Part shown: one piece after another, positions 1 through 8,559 of the stretch
Numbering within the stretch: the first letter of the stretch is position 1
Layout: the number at the start of each line of letters is the position of its first letter
DNA from: Rhodopila sp.
GTDB taxonomy: Bacteria > Pseudomonadota > Alphaproteobacteria > Acetobacterales > Acetobacteraceae
Length of the DNA: 33,678 bases
Assembly: GCA_025355085.1 (NCBI GenBank)
Contig: JANXLQ010000314.1
Span: 1-33,678, forward strand
Direction: 5' to 3'
Made by a program: the position numbers and the translations under genes
The notes under the pieces: model-generated
The model's input: only the letters and a program-made list of their open reading frames with translations
Database searches by the model: none
What the model was told of the DNA's origin: nothing

Positions 1-730
1 GATGGGTCACGATCCCGGCCATCGGGGCCACCATCGTGCAATACGAAATCTGCAACTCCGCCGCTTGAACGGTAGCCTCGGCCTGCTTTAACGATGCCTC
101 TGCCGCAAATACCTGAGCCCCGGCCGAACGCACCGAGGCCTGCGCCCCGCCCACCGTTTGGCGGCTGGCGTCCAACTTGGCCTCCGCCGAATGGAACGTC
201 GCCGTTGTAGCCTCTATCTGCTGGCGGCTGACCGCATTCGGGTTAATTTTTTGGAACCGGTCGTAATCCTGCCTGGCTTGCAACAAGCCGGCTTCCGCGA
301 CACGCACATTAGCGGCCGCCTGATCGACACTGGCCTGTTGGACGAATACCTGTGCATGGGCCTGTTGCACACTGGCCTCGGCACTGACCTGCTGCGCTTT
401 CGCCTGATCCAATTTCGCCTGATAATCTCGGGGGTCGATCAGCACCAACGTTTGGCCCGCCGTGACATGCTGGTTGTCGGTGAACAGCAGTTTCGTCACC
501 TGCCCGGCCACCCGAGGCGCCATTTGGGTCGTGTGAGCATCGATCGAAGCGTCGTCAGTGCTTTCGAAATGCCGCGCTTCCAGCCAGTACCAAACGCCGC
601 CCACGATCATGCCCAAGACCACAAGACCGCCAAATGCGATACCGAGCAACCGCTTCCCACCGTTCGGTTTTTGGGGGGGTATCCGTTGCTCAGCGTCCCG
701 TTGCCTCAGGTCACGGGTCATATCGTCCAT
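1..730 (-). CDS. HlyD/EmrA-type membrane fusion protein (partial, C-terminus outside window)
   Basis: Periplasmic adaptor of a tripartite efflux pump or secretion system. It would link an inner-membrane transporter (MFS of the EmrB type, or ABC) to an outer-membrane channel. The frame starts at ATG 728-730, with GGAG about 9 nt upstream, and stays open to the window edge, giving about 243 residues. Seen: a charged cytoplasmic N-terminus, one membrane segment at about residues 28-50, a biotinyl-lipoyl half-motif at about 58-103 (ending in LVLIDPRDY), then a long Gln/Ala-rich stretch typical of the alpha-helical coiled-coil hairpin. The frame continues into the second lipoyl half (AELQISYCTMVAPMAGIVTH). 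The order TM, lipoyl, coiled coil, lipoyl is that of EmrA/HlyD proteins. It is divergent from a TetR gene across a palindromic operator, so drug- or solvent-inducible expression is likely. The transporter partner should lie to the left of the window. Family is sure; the exported substrate is unknown. Confidence 0.9.
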   Translation of the reverse strand, partial: MDDMTRDLRQRDAEQRIPPQKPNGGKRLLGIAFGGLVVLGMIVGGVWYWLEARHFESTDDASIDAHTTQMAPRVAGQVTKLLFTDNQHVTAGQTLVLIDPRDYQAKLDQAKAQQVSAEASVQQAHAQVFVQQASVDQAAANVRVAEAGLLQARQDYDRFQKINPNAVSRQQIEATTATFHSAEAKLDASRQTVGGAQASVRSAGAQVFAAEASLKQAEATVQAAELQISYCTMVAPMAGIVTH

Positions 731-770
731 AAATAGCGCTCCGTGATGAGACCGCAAAAAGTAGAGTGGG

Positions 771-795
771 CATTGACCGAACCGTTCGGTCAATG
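771..795. promoter_or_regulatory. TetR-type operator, perfect 12+1+12 palindrome
   Basis: The 25 bp run has left arm CATTGACCGAAC, a single central C and right arm GTTCGGTCAATG. The arms are exact reverse complements. It sits in the divergent intergenic region between the membrane fusion gene and the TetR gene. Each arm contains TTGACC, which could also serve as a -35 hexamer, so bound repressor would cover both promoters. Size and symmetry fit operators of AcrR/TetR-class dimers. Binding by the adjacent regulator is inferred. Confidence 0.8.
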
Positions 796-848
796 AAATA
801 GGACAGGTAATGGAGTTATTCAGGTTGTCAATATGACGCCTGCGCAGG

Positions 849-1481
849 ATGGTTGGTTCAATGGATGTCGAAATCGCCTTAGGCCCGGAAAAACGGGTCC
901 AGATACTGACCGGCGCCGCGACCGTGTTCGCCGCAGACGGCTACGAAGGCGCCAGCATGGCTCGGATTGCCGCCATCGCCGGTGTGTCGAAAGGCACGCT
1001 GTATAATCATTTTGACAGCAAGGCCGCGCTGTTCACCGCCTATGTGGGGGAAAAATGTCAGCAAACCCTGGCGCGGGTGTTCGACGGCGCAAACCACGAC
1101 GGCGATCCGGCGGAGGTGCTGCGCGGTATCGGCAAACGCATGGTACAGATGATGCTGTCGGACGTCGGCCTGGCGATCTATCGCGTGGTGATCGCCGAGG
1201 CGACCAAATTCCCCGACCTCGCGCGCGGTTTTTTCGAATCCGGCCCCGCCCGCGCGATTGGCTTCATGGCGGACTGGCTGGCGGAGGAAACAAGGCGCGG
1301 CCGATTGAATGTGCCCGATCCGGCATTCGCCGCAGAACAGTTCTTCAATCTGTGCCAAACCAGACTCGTGCTGCGGCGAAAGTTGGAGATGTTGCCCGAT
1401 CCGCCGGAGAGGGACATCGATGAAGTGGTGGACGCATCGATTACGATGTTTCTAAAAAGCTACAGCCCCGCGCAGGTTTGA
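849..1481 (+). CDS. TetR/AcrR family transcriptional regulator
   Basis: Ligand-responsive repressor, 210 residues, the usual TetR size. Residues 15-62 form the N-terminal DNA-binding domain. The helix-turn-helix is clear at about 37-56 (MARIAAIAGVSKGTLYNHF), followed by DSKAALF, a standard continuation. The C-terminal half (about 80-200) is helical and resembles the AefR-like ligand-binding domain of efflux regulators. ATG 849 and in-frame ATG 861 (MDVEIALGPE) are both possible starts and neither has a strong ribosome-binding site. The gene is divergent from the membrane fusion protein gene with the palindrome at 771-795 between them, the classic arrangement for a local repressor of an efflux operon that also regulates itself. 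The inducer is unknown. Confidence 0.92.
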   Translation: MVGSMDVEIALGPEKRVQILTGAATVFAADGYEGASMARIAAIAGVSKGTLYNHFDSKAALFTAYVGEKCQQTLARVFDGANHDGDPAEVLRGIGKRMVQMMLSDVGLAIYRVVIAEATKFPDLARGFFESGPARAIGFMADWLAEETRRGRLNVPDPAFAAEQFFNLCQTRLVLRRKLEMLPDPPERDIDEVVDASITMFLKSYSPAQV

Positions 1482-1578
1482 TCGCGGAGGCCGCTTGTTC
1501 CGGCTATCCGGAGCACCTGTTGTTTATTTGCCAATGGCAGGAATCGGTCCAGCCGTTACGAACGACCACAATGACAAT

Positions 1579-3351
1579 TCACCCGCCGCCGGGCCCGACG
1601 CGGAAGACCATCATGCTATGCACCGCCAAACCCAGTAACCGGCGATCATCTGAATTGGTGATCTCGCTTGGTCGCGCCGCGTTTGGCAGATGCAGCACGA
1701 TCGTCACCGGCTCGTCGTCCTGGATCGGCAGAGGCGGTAACCGCACTTCGATCACCGACTGGACTTTCAGCTTGCAGGAACCCAGCAACTCTCTGTCGAT
1801 CGTCAGCTCAAGAGCTTGGAATCGCAGACGTTCCTCGACCACCAGCGGGCTGACAACCATACGAAAGATGAAATACCCATTCCCCAGCAAAGGCGGCAAA
1901 CGGATCGTGCAATGTTCGGCAACCGTCCAGGTAAAACTCTCCTCAGGCAACCCCCAGCCTTCGAGTAAATAATTTTCAACCCCGGTGTTAGCCATGACAT
2001 CTATCGATAGAATGGTTTCCACTTCGGCTTGTCCCGGAACATCGATCGACACCGGGGCCAGATACATTTCCACATGTTCTGCGTCTTCGGCCACCAGGAT
2101 CTTGGCGCCGGCAGGCCTGACGCCTGCCAATTCAGCTAAAGGCGGAATTGTGTTTGCCGGCAGTGTTTCGGTTAACGGCGGCCCCAGCAGTCGCGCGATA
2201 TCCTGTCCAGTGACCGAGGCCGCCCCCGATTGGCGCAGCGCCCAGCACACGACGTCGTAGAGCTTTTGGTCCTCCTGTATCTCATCAGCCAAAACTGCGC
2301 CGCACAGGCGGCGTGCCTCGGCGTTGGGAAGAATTGACTCCGACCGGTTATGCCGCGCGCTTTCTTGAATGCCCCAGCGGTCCTTAAGCCAGCGATCGTA
2401 AAGCTGCGTCGTTGTTATTTCAACGTTATGGATAATCAGGTTAGCCATCGCCGGCGCATAGCGAGTCTGAGAGCCCCGCCCAAGGTAGAAGCACGTTCGG
2501 TTTGGTTCGGCTATCAACGGATTGAGCAACGCCTTGACCGTCATATCCTTAAAATCCTCCGGGATCATGCCTTCCGGTAGCTTCGTCAGCCCGAGAAGGC
2601 GCAAATACTCAGCGGCGTCGGGATCATGTCCGTTAGGGTCCTGCCTTATACGCCCCACAACATAGTTCGCCTGCGAAATCATCTGATCCATGGGATCGCG
2701 CAGTACCGTGAAGATACGATCGTCGGGACGAATCCCGACCCATTCGACAAATTCGCCCAGTTCCATGTGGCCATACGCGAACAGCCGATCGCCCGATATC
2801 GCGGCGCGCGCCAGACCGCCGACAATCTCCAGAAACTCCGTGCTCGTGGTCGAATTTTCGTGCGCAAGCATGGTCGGCAACGGCACGGAGCGATGACCAA
2901 GATTGAGAATCAGATCAGTGCCTGCGCATTTGGGAATGTGGATGAAAACGTCGCGTCCTTTCTCTGGAAACGCCCGCAGAAATGACGTCTGAATGGTTTG
3001 ACGGAACTCCTTCGACAACAGGGCGCCGCGAAAATGCTCCCGAGCATCGTATTCCGCATGCGGTAGCGCAACAGCAACCGATTCCGGAGGACGGCCAAGC
3101 ACGACCTGATAAACCTGGATCGGGGTTACGCCGGTGAAGTCGATCATCCGCAGAAATTCAGCAAGACCGATATGTGGCGTGTATAACGCCAGAAGCTGAA
3201 ATAACTCCGGACGCGAACGCGGCATACGAACTGGCGCACCGCGGAACCAACGGAGCAGGTCTTTTTGTGTTTCACGGTTTACGGCGTCCAATGAAATCAA
3301 CTCCTCCAGTAAACCATCTGGCGTGGCATTCAAACCAATGTCGTTCGGCAA
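1579..3351 (-). CDS. Sulfotransferase-like P-loop protein with C-terminal beta-rich domain
   Basis: About 590 residues from the earliest start. Residues about 120-375 look like a sulfotransferase fold. A PAPS-loop-like motif HIPKCAGT lies at 128-135 (compare HIPKTAGT in cell-surface glycan sulfotransferases), and VLRDPMDQMIS at 206-216 matches the 3'-phosphate-binding region with its RDP signature. Residues about 30-115 form an N-terminal helical module seen in no family I can name. Residues about 410-590 are beta-rich, with GWGLPEESFTWT and a closing DDRRLLGLAVHSM. That type of domain occurs beside glycan-modifying enzymes in related bacteria. The start is uncertain: TTG 3351 has no ribosome-binding site and an in-frame stop two codons upstream, while TTG 3291 is preceded by GGAGGAG at good spacing. 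The gene stands alone, flanked by about 1 kb without genes. A role in sulfating a surface polysaccharide is inferred. Confidence 0.7.
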   Translation of the reverse strand: MPNDIGLNATPDGLLEELISLDAVNRETQKDLLRWFRGAPVRMPRSRPELFQLLALYTPHIGLAEFLRMIDFTGVTPIQVYQVVLGRPPESVAVALPHAEYDAREHFRGALLSKEFRQTIQTSFLRAFPEKGRDVFIHIPKCAGTDLILNLGHRSVPLPTMLAHENSTTSTEFLEIVGGLARAAISGDRLFAYGHMELGEFVEWVGIRPDDRIFTVLRDPMDQMISQANYVVGRIRQDPNGHDPDAAEYLRLLGLTKLPEGMIPEDFKDMTVKALLNPLIAEPNRTCFYLGRGSQTRYAPAMANLIIHNVEITTTQLYDRWLKDRWGIQESARHNRSESILPNAEARRLCGAVLADEIQEDQKLYDVVCWALRQSGAASVTGQDIARLLGPPLTETLPANTIPPLAELAGVRPAGAKILVAEDAEHVEMYLAPVSIDVPGQAEVETILSIDVMANTGVENYLLEGWGLPEESFTWTVAEHCTIRLPPLLGNGYFIFRMVVSPLVVEERLRFQALELTIDRELLGSCKLKVQSVIEVRLPPLPIQDDEPVTIVLHLPNAARPSEITNSDDRRLLGLAVHSMMVFRVGPGGG

Positions 3352-4400
3352 TTTTTGCTATTCCAGCTCTATGTGAAAACTCATCTTACGCATTGTAATC
3401 GCTTGGTTCCGGTCAAGCCAATCCTATCGAGTCCAGCAATTTTTACTCTACAGCAAGTATTGCTAGAAATCGGTTAAAAACCAATGCTATCACTGCTCAC
3501 GATACGATGAGAAATTTTGACGGCCGCGGCAAATAGCATGCACACAGCCACCCAAGGCAGCATCGGCGAACCAGCGGTCAGACAATCGTGTGAAGCCAGC
3601 CGGCATATGGTTTGGCGCATAGAATGCGCCCGCTCATCGTTAGGACAGGCGCAAAATTACGATTCCTACCTTTGAAAATATGGTAACTACCCAGATACAC
3701 CTTTAGTTTGCCCAGACAGTCTCCGGGAAACAGGTCTGTGGTCGAGTTTGCGCGGCGTCGATGACGTTTTGGGGTACGAACTTGGCCCACAGGCTGGATT
3801 CAGGCGACCTATCCGGGCCGTTTCCAAAAATCGATATACGGGAGGTTTCGCGTGACGAGAAGCGGGGGCGGCATCTTGACGGAAGCATTGCGACCGGCAT
3901 CGCCGCCGCCTCTCGCAATGCGCGGCATATCCAGGGTTTTTCGAGGGAAAGGTGCAGCAGGCGCTGTTTGCCTGATCGGGTGAGGATGCCTGCCTCGTCA
4001 CCGTTCCAGGGCGGGTCACAGACCAATGGGCAACGGGTTTATCCGTGCTTCGTCGCGGCCCGACTCGACTACCGGCATCAGCCCGCAACGCCGAATTTTC
4101 CTGGAGTCTTTTCGCCGTCATTGGAAAGGATCCAACGACCCTTCATCCTAACCCGGACAAGCTGGGCTATGATAAATCGGAACGTTTCCAGATGGCCGTC
4201 AACACATCAATCTTGTAAGCTGTTGCAGAGATGCGTGCATGCCCCGCAATATCTTCCGTGCCACCTCCACCAGCATCGTGCCAGGATAGATGGCGCGGGC
4301 GAGCCGAACCGAGACGACGCGGGGATACCGGCAATATTCCGGTCAGCCTGAAAACGCTCCTGACGCAAAATGAATCGCATTGAGGGGCGGCAAAGCCGGG
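3352..4400. other. About 1 kb without a supportable gene
   Basis: Open frames on both strands here are rich in Arg, Ser and Pro, lack recognisable motifs and overlap one another, as expected of non-coding or decayed DNA. The first 150 bases (3400-3550) are AT-richer than the surroundings. One short plus-strand stretch at about 4114-4215 reads like a protein end (NPDKLGYDKSERFQMAVNTS then a stop), but I could not extend it into a gene or identify it. It may be a remnant of a lost gene. Confidence 0.5.
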
Positions 4401-4411
4401 TTAGCCGCCCC
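4384..4411 (-). terminator. Possible hairpin terminator at the end of the Mo-hydroxylase operon
   Basis: GGGGCGGC (4384-4391) pairs perfectly with GCCGCCCC (4404-4411) around a 12-nt loop that contains the stop codon of the MoaD-like gene. No T-tract follows, so the terminator role is uncertain. Confidence 0.3.
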
Positions 4412-4652
4412 CGATCTTTGGAATCAGATAGATTTCGCTACCCGGTTTTAACTCCGCCGAATAGGCGTCCTGGAAAATCTCGCCGTCGATGGCGATTGCC
4501 ATACTTTCCTCGACCTGCTTGCCCAGGCCGGGAAACCGCCGCTCCAATTCCAGAATCAGCCGGCGGAACGTGGTCGCCTCAACCTCGAACTCCGTCTGGC
4601 CAGCAGTAAACTGCTGGACAGCGGAGCCCGAGGAGAGGACGACTGTAGGCAC
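4401..4652 (-). CDS. MoaD/ThiS-family sulfur carrier-like protein (copy 1)
   Basis: 83-residue ubiquitin-like protein ending in Gly-Gly-Gly, the hallmark of sulfur carriers that are adenylated and thiocarboxylated at the C-terminus. Seen: N-terminal beta strand (PTVVLSSG), the ThiS/MoaD pattern FRRLILELERRFPGL, and a C-terminal EIYLIPKIGGG. It starts at GTG 4652, directly after the TAA of the Mo-cofactor subunit (4655-4653), so the two are translationally coupled. It is the last gene of the operon FAD subunit, 2Fe-2S subunit, Mo subunit, MoaD-like. A paralogue occupies the same place next to the second Mo subunit at 17940. It could be a dedicated molybdopterin synthase small subunit, or a sulfur donor for the terminal sulfido ligand of the enzyme; both are inference. 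Confidence 0.85.
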   Translation of the reverse strand: MPTVVLSSGSAVQQFTAGQTEFEVEATTFRRLILELERRFPGLGKQVEESMAIAIDGEIFQDAYSAELKPGSEIYLIPKIGGG

Positions 4653-6920
4653 TTATCCGGCCGCGTCGAGCGCTGCGCGGATCTTCGGCGGCGACATCGG
4701 CAGATCCGGCATACGAAGTCCGGTCGCGCTGCGGATGGCATTGGCGATCGCGGCCATCGGCGGGATGATCGGCACTTCGCCCACACCGCGGGCACCGAAC
4801 GGGTGACGCGGGTTGGGCACTTCCACCAGCACCGCCTCGATCATCGGCATGTCGGAGGCGACGGGTACCCGGTAGTCGAGGAACCCGGCGTTCTCCATCT
4901 GGCCTTTGGTGTTGTAGATGTATTCCTCGCTCAACGCCCAGCCGATGCCTTGCGCGGCACCGCCCTGGATCTGGCCTTCGACGTAGCTGGGATGGATCGC
5001 CTTACCGACGTCCTGGATCGCGGTGTAGCGCTCGATCTTGACGTGACCGGTTTCCTTATCGACCGACACATCGCAGATGTGGGCGCCAAATCCGGGGCCT
5101 GCGCCCTGGGCGTTGACCGACACCTCGGCGAGAATCGGCCCGCCTGTGCGGCCGGCCTTCAGCGCCAGGGCAGCGAGATCCAACGGCTCGAACGCACCGG
5201 CGTTGGAACCGGCCGGATAGGCCATGCCGTCTTTCCACTCGACCGCTTCGACCGGGATGTCCCAGGTCTGTGCGGCACGGCGCTTCAGGTCTTCGACCAC
5301 CTTTTCGGCGGCCTGCGTGGCCGCCATGCCGGTGGCGAAGGTCACCCGCGATCCACCCGTCAGGAAGGTGAAGCCGATCGACGCCGTGTCCGCGACGATG
5401 GTACGAACCGCAGTCGCCGGCACACCGAGTACTTCGGCGACCATCATGCCGATGGAGGCGCGAGAACCACCGATATCCGGGCTACCCGTCGCGGCGGTAA
5501 CCGTCCCGTCCTCATTCACATGCACCTGCGCCGAGGATTCGCCGCCGATGTTAAACCAGAAGCCGGTAGCCAGGCCGCGGCCGTGGCCTTCCTTCAACGG
5601 CGACTTCCAATGCGGGTGCGACTTCACGGCGTCCAGAACGGCGGTAAATCCAATGTTCTGGTGGACCGGCCCGTAATGGGTTTTCGTGCCGTTCTTCGCC
5701 GCATTCATCTCCCGCAGGGTCAGTGCGTCGATGCCCAGCTTGATGGCCAGTTCGTCCATCAGGCTTTCGACGGCGAAAGAGGTGATCGGGGCGCCCGGGG
5801 CGCGATAGGCAGCGACCTTCGGACGATTGCTGACCACGTCGTAGCCAACGACATCGACGTTCGGCAGGTCATACATGGCGAACCCGCACATGCAGCCCGG
5901 CCCGATCGGCGATCCCGGGAAAGCGCCGGCCTGGAATTTCAGCACCTGTTGAGCGGCGACGATGGTGCCGTCTTTCTTGGCACCGATCTTGACCGTCATC
6001 GCGGCGCCGGACGTCGGACCAGAGGCGCGGAACACATCTTCCCGCGTCATCTGCATCTTGACCGAACGGCCCGACTTTCTCGACAGCGTGACGGCAACCG
6101 GCTCTAGATACACCAACGTCTTGCCACCGAAGCCGCCACCGATCTCGGCCGGATTGACCCGGATATTGGACATGCTGATGCCCAACAGTTTGGCGGTGTA
6201 GGCGCGGACCATGAAATGGCCCTGGGTGGAGGTGTGGATCTGCACCTGACCGTCGGGGGCATAGCTCGCAAGGCACGCATGCGGCTCGATATAAGCCTGA
6301 TGCACCGGCTGGGTGGTGTAGCTACCCTCGACGATGACGTCCGCTTCCTTGAAGCCGGCTTCCACGTCGCCCTTCTTGAAGGTAACGACCTTGGCGATGT
6401 TGGACGGCTTCTCGGGCTTCGGTGACACGCCGGAGGTGAACATGTCGGCGTGCAGCACGGGTGCGCCGGGAGCCATTGCATCTTCCACGTCGATGACGTG
6501 CGGCAGAACTTCGTAGGTCACCTCGATCAGCGCCAGCGCCTCATCGGCGATCGCCTGGGTGCTTGCCGCGACGGCGGCCAAGGCATGGCCCTCATACAGG
6601 ACTTTATCGCGCGCCATGCAGTTCAGCGACAGATCGCGGAAATTCATCGGACCTTCACCGACGAACGCCTCTTCCGAGGCGATCTCGGGGAAATCGACGC
6701 CGCTGACGACGGCAAAAACGCCCTTCAGCGCCGCCGCCTTGGTCGTATCAATCGATACGATTCTGGCATGGGCATGCGGCGACCGCAGCACCTTGCCCCA
6801 CAACATTCCCGATGCCCGCGTATCCGCTGCGAACACCGCGCGTCCGGTCACCTTATCCACCCCATCCGGACGGATGGGACGAGTGCCAACGACTTTTAGA
6901 CTGGAGTCGATATAGTTCAT
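4653..6920 (-). CDS. Xanthine dehydrogenase/aldehyde oxidase family Mo-cofactor subunit (copy 1)
   Basis: 755-residue large subunit of a molybdenum hydroxylase, carrying the molybdopterin cytosine dinucleotide cofactor and the active site. Seen: N-terminal GTRPIRPDGVDKVTG typical of the aldehyde-oxidase a/b domain, the cofactor loop GGGFGGK (261-267), the active-site loop AYRAPG (371-376), and the catalytic glutamate in GVGE (E715). The loop is AYRAPG, not AYRCSFR, so this is not a form I CO dehydrogenase. Length fits CoxL/CutL-type three-subunit enzymes. Its start overlaps the 2Fe-2S gene by ATGA (6917-6920) and its stop abuts the MoaD-like gene. The substrate is probably an aldehyde or an aromatic or N-heterocyclic ring; this cannot be settled from sequence. 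A paralogue lies at 18193-20472. Confidence 0.93.
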   Translation of the reverse strand: MNYIDSSLKVVGTRPIRPDGVDKVTGRAVFAADTRASGMLWGKVLRSPHAHARIVSIDTTKAAALKGVFAVVSGVDFPEIASEEAFVGEGPMNFRDLSLNCMARDKVLYEGHALAAVAASTQAIADEALALIEVTYEVLPHVIDVEDAMAPGAPVLHADMFTSGVSPKPEKPSNIAKVVTFKKGDVEAGFKEADVIVEGSYTTQPVHQAYIEPHACLASYAPDGQVQIHTSTQGHFMVRAYTAKLLGISMSNIRVNPAEIGGGFGGKTLVYLEPVAVTLSRKSGRSVKMQMTREDVFRASGPTSGAAMTVKIGAKKDGTIVAAQQVLKFQAGAFPGSPIGPGCMCGFAMYDLPNVDVVGYDVVSNRPKVAAYRAPGAPITSFAVESLMDELAIKLGIDALTLREMNAAKNGTKTHYGPVHQNIGFTAVLDAVKSHPHWKSPLKEGHGRGLATGFWFNIGGESSAQVHVNEDGTVTAATGSPDIGGSRASIGMMVAEVLGVPATAVRTIVADTASIGFTFLTGGSRVTFATGMAATQAAEKVVEDLKRRAAQTWDIPVEAVEWKDGMAYPAGSNAGAFEPLDLAALALKAGRTGGPILAEVSVNAQGAGPGFGAHICDVSVDKETGHVKIERYTAIQDVGKAIHPSYVEGQIQGGAAQGIGWALSEEYIYNTKGQMENAGFLDYRVPVASDMPMIEAVLVEVPNPRHPFGARGVGEVPIIPPMAAIANAIRSATGLRMPDLPMSPPKIRAALDAAG

Positions 6921-7402
6921 GCAACAGTCTCCCCACGCATATCGGCAGCTACATCCATGACGGCGCGGATGACTTTGTCATAACCCGTGCAACGGCACAG
7001 GTTTCCGGCGAGCCAGTAGCGCGCTTCGGTTTCGGTCGGGTTCGGATTCTCGTCCAGCAGCGCCTTGGTGGCGACGATCAGGCCGGGGGTGCAGAAACCG
7101 CATTGCAGCGCCGCGTATTCCAGGAACTTCTGCTGAATCGGGTGCAGCGTGTCGCCGTTGGCGATGCCTTCGATCGTGGTGATCGATTTGCCCTCGGCTT
7201 CGACGCCGAGCATGAGGCAGGAGCACACGAGGCGATCGTCCACGATCACCGAACAGGCGCCGCAGTCGCCCGAGCCGCAGCCTTCCTTACTGCCGGTCAG
7301 ACCGATGACATCGCGCAGGACATCGAGCAGGGTCTGTTGCGTCTCGCACAGGAATTCCGCGGACTCGCCGTTGATAGTGGCGGATACGTACGTCTTTGCC
7401 AT
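6917..7402 (-). CDS. Molybdenum hydroxylase 2Fe-2S subunit
   Basis: 161 residues from ATG 7402; the longer open frame upstream runs into the neighbouring gene and is not used. It passes electrons from the Mo site to FAD through two 2Fe-2S clusters. All eight cysteines are present. The plant-ferredoxin-type cluster has C42, C47, C50 and C62 (C-x4-C-x2-C-x11-C). The helical domain cluster has C101, C104, C136 and C138 (CGFC, then x31, then CRC). It lies 1 bp after the stop of the FAD subunit gene and overlaps the Mo subunit start by 4 bp, so the three subunits are made as a unit. It is the only 2Fe-2S subunit in the window and may have to serve the second Mo subunit as well. Confidence 0.95.
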   Translation of the reverse strand: MAKTYVSATINGESAEFLCETQQTLLDVLRDVIGLTGSKEGCGSGDCGACSVIVDDRLVCSCLMLGVEAEGKSITTIEGIANGDTLHPIQQKFLEYAALQCGFCTPGLIVATKALLDENPNPTETEARYWLAGNLCRCTGYDKVIRAVMDVAADMRGETVA

Positions 7403-7403
7403 C

Positions 7404-8294
7404 TTAGTGGGCCTTTCCGTTCTTGATGCCGTTGGCGCGATCGAACGCGATCGCAGCAACGCGGCGGGCCAGAACGCCCGCGATCTTAGTGCGATATTCG
7501 ATGGTGCCGCGCTTGTCGGTAATCGGCTTGCAAGCGGCCTGAGCCACCGCATCCAGCTTCGCCAGCGTGTCGGCGTCCAGCGTGTGCCCGATCAGCACGT
7601 CGGCAGCTTCCTGAACCAGCAGCACGGTTGGGGCAACGGCGCCCAAAGAGACCCGGGCGGCGGTGCAGACGCCATTTGCATCGAGCGTGACGCTGATACC
7701 GCAGCCGACAACCGCGATATCCATTTCCGTCCGCGGAATGAAACGCAAATACGCGTCGCTGGACCGTGCCGGACGTACCGGCAGTTTGAACTCCAGGATG
7801 AATTCGTCCTTGGCCAGCGATGTACGGCCGGGGCCGGTCGGGATCTGCTCGACCGGCACTTCGCGACGGCCTTTGCTGCCGACGATGATCGCGGTCGCGC
7901 CGGCGGCGAACAAGGCCGGCACGCTATCGGCGGCCGGAGAGGCGTTGCACAGATTACCCGCCAACGAACAGCGGCCCTGCACCTGCGTCGAACCGATCAG
8001 GTCCAACGCTTCCACCAGGCCGGGCCACGCGGCGTTCAGGCCGGCATGGGCTTCGACTACCGCACCGGGGGTGCCCGCGCCGATAATGAAAGCGCCATTT
8101 TCCTCGCGGATGCCGATGATCCCCGGAATTTTCTTGGTATCGACGATCAGTTCCGGCTTCAGGCGGCCGGACCGCATTTGCACCAGAAGATCAGTTCCCC
8201 CGGAAAGAACTTTCGCCAAACCGGCAGAACCGGCCAATAGTTTAACCGCATCGTCCACCGAAGTGGGTGCGGCATAGCTGAGACTTGTCATCAT
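7404..8294 (-). CDS. Molybdenum hydroxylase FAD-binding subunit
   Basis: 296 residues, CoxM/CutM family, which takes electrons from the 2Fe-2S subunit to an external acceptor. Seen: the FAD-binding motif LSGGTDLLVQMRSG near residue 30 (family form AGGTDLL) and SLAGNLCNASPAAD near residue 110 (family form TIGGNLxxASPxAD). It is followed by a C-terminal CO dehydrogenase flavoprotein domain. The start is ATG 8294 or the adjacent ATG 8291. This is the first gene of the operon FAD, 2Fe-2S, Mo subunit, MoaD-like. The promoter should lie in the 265 bp between 8295 and the end of folD (8560). That region also holds two small GC-rich hairpins (for example GCGGGC at 8409-8414 with GCCCGC at 8423-8428), one of which may terminate folD. 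Confidence 0.93.
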   Translation of the reverse strand: MMTSLSYAAPTSVDDAVKLLAGSAGLAKVLSGGTDLLVQMRSGRLKPELIVDTKKIPGIIGIREENGAFIIGAGTPGAVVEAHAGLNAAWPGLVEALDLIGSTQVQGRCSLAGNLCNASPAADSVPALFAAGATAIIVGSKGRREVPVEQIPTGPGRTSLAKDEFILEFKLPVRPARSSDAYLRFIPRTEMDIAVVGCGISVTLDANGVCTAARVSLGAVAPTVLLVQEAADVLIGHTLDADTLAKLDAVAQAACKPITDKRGTIEYRTKIAGVLARRVAAIAFDRANGIKNGKAH

Positions 8295-8559
8295 CGCTCC
8301 CGATCAAACGCGTTTTGCTCCCCCCGGTAGCGTTTCCGGGGCGGTCAAGTACCACGTTAGGCGATAGAATCCGGATGGTCGAGAGGGGCATGCATCGCGC
8401 GGCCCCGGGCGGGCAGGTTGCCGCCCGCTGTAAATTGAATATTCATGTTAAATCGCTACCGCACGCGCCGACAAATCGGCGGGTCCGTGCCACGAATCGG
8501 CGTTGCGATACGAGAATATGCGCCTCATGTACCCTGCCAACTAAAATGACAGTGTTGCG

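Noticed and set aside
3687-4351. Overlapping open frames on both strands in the region without genes
   Set aside because: No motif, biased composition, no ribosome-binding sites and mutual overlap; treated as non-coding or decayed.
4803-6107. 434-codon plus-strand frame inside the first Mo-cofactor subunit
   Set aside because: Antisense of a well-supported enzyme gene; composition (Arg, His, Asp-rich) is that of a shadow frame.
4653-6920. Possible form I CO dehydrogenase, given CoxM/S/L, CoxE and XdhC-like genes together
   Set aside because: The active-site loop is AYRAPG in both large subunits, not the cysteine-containing AYRCSFR of CO dehydrogenase.
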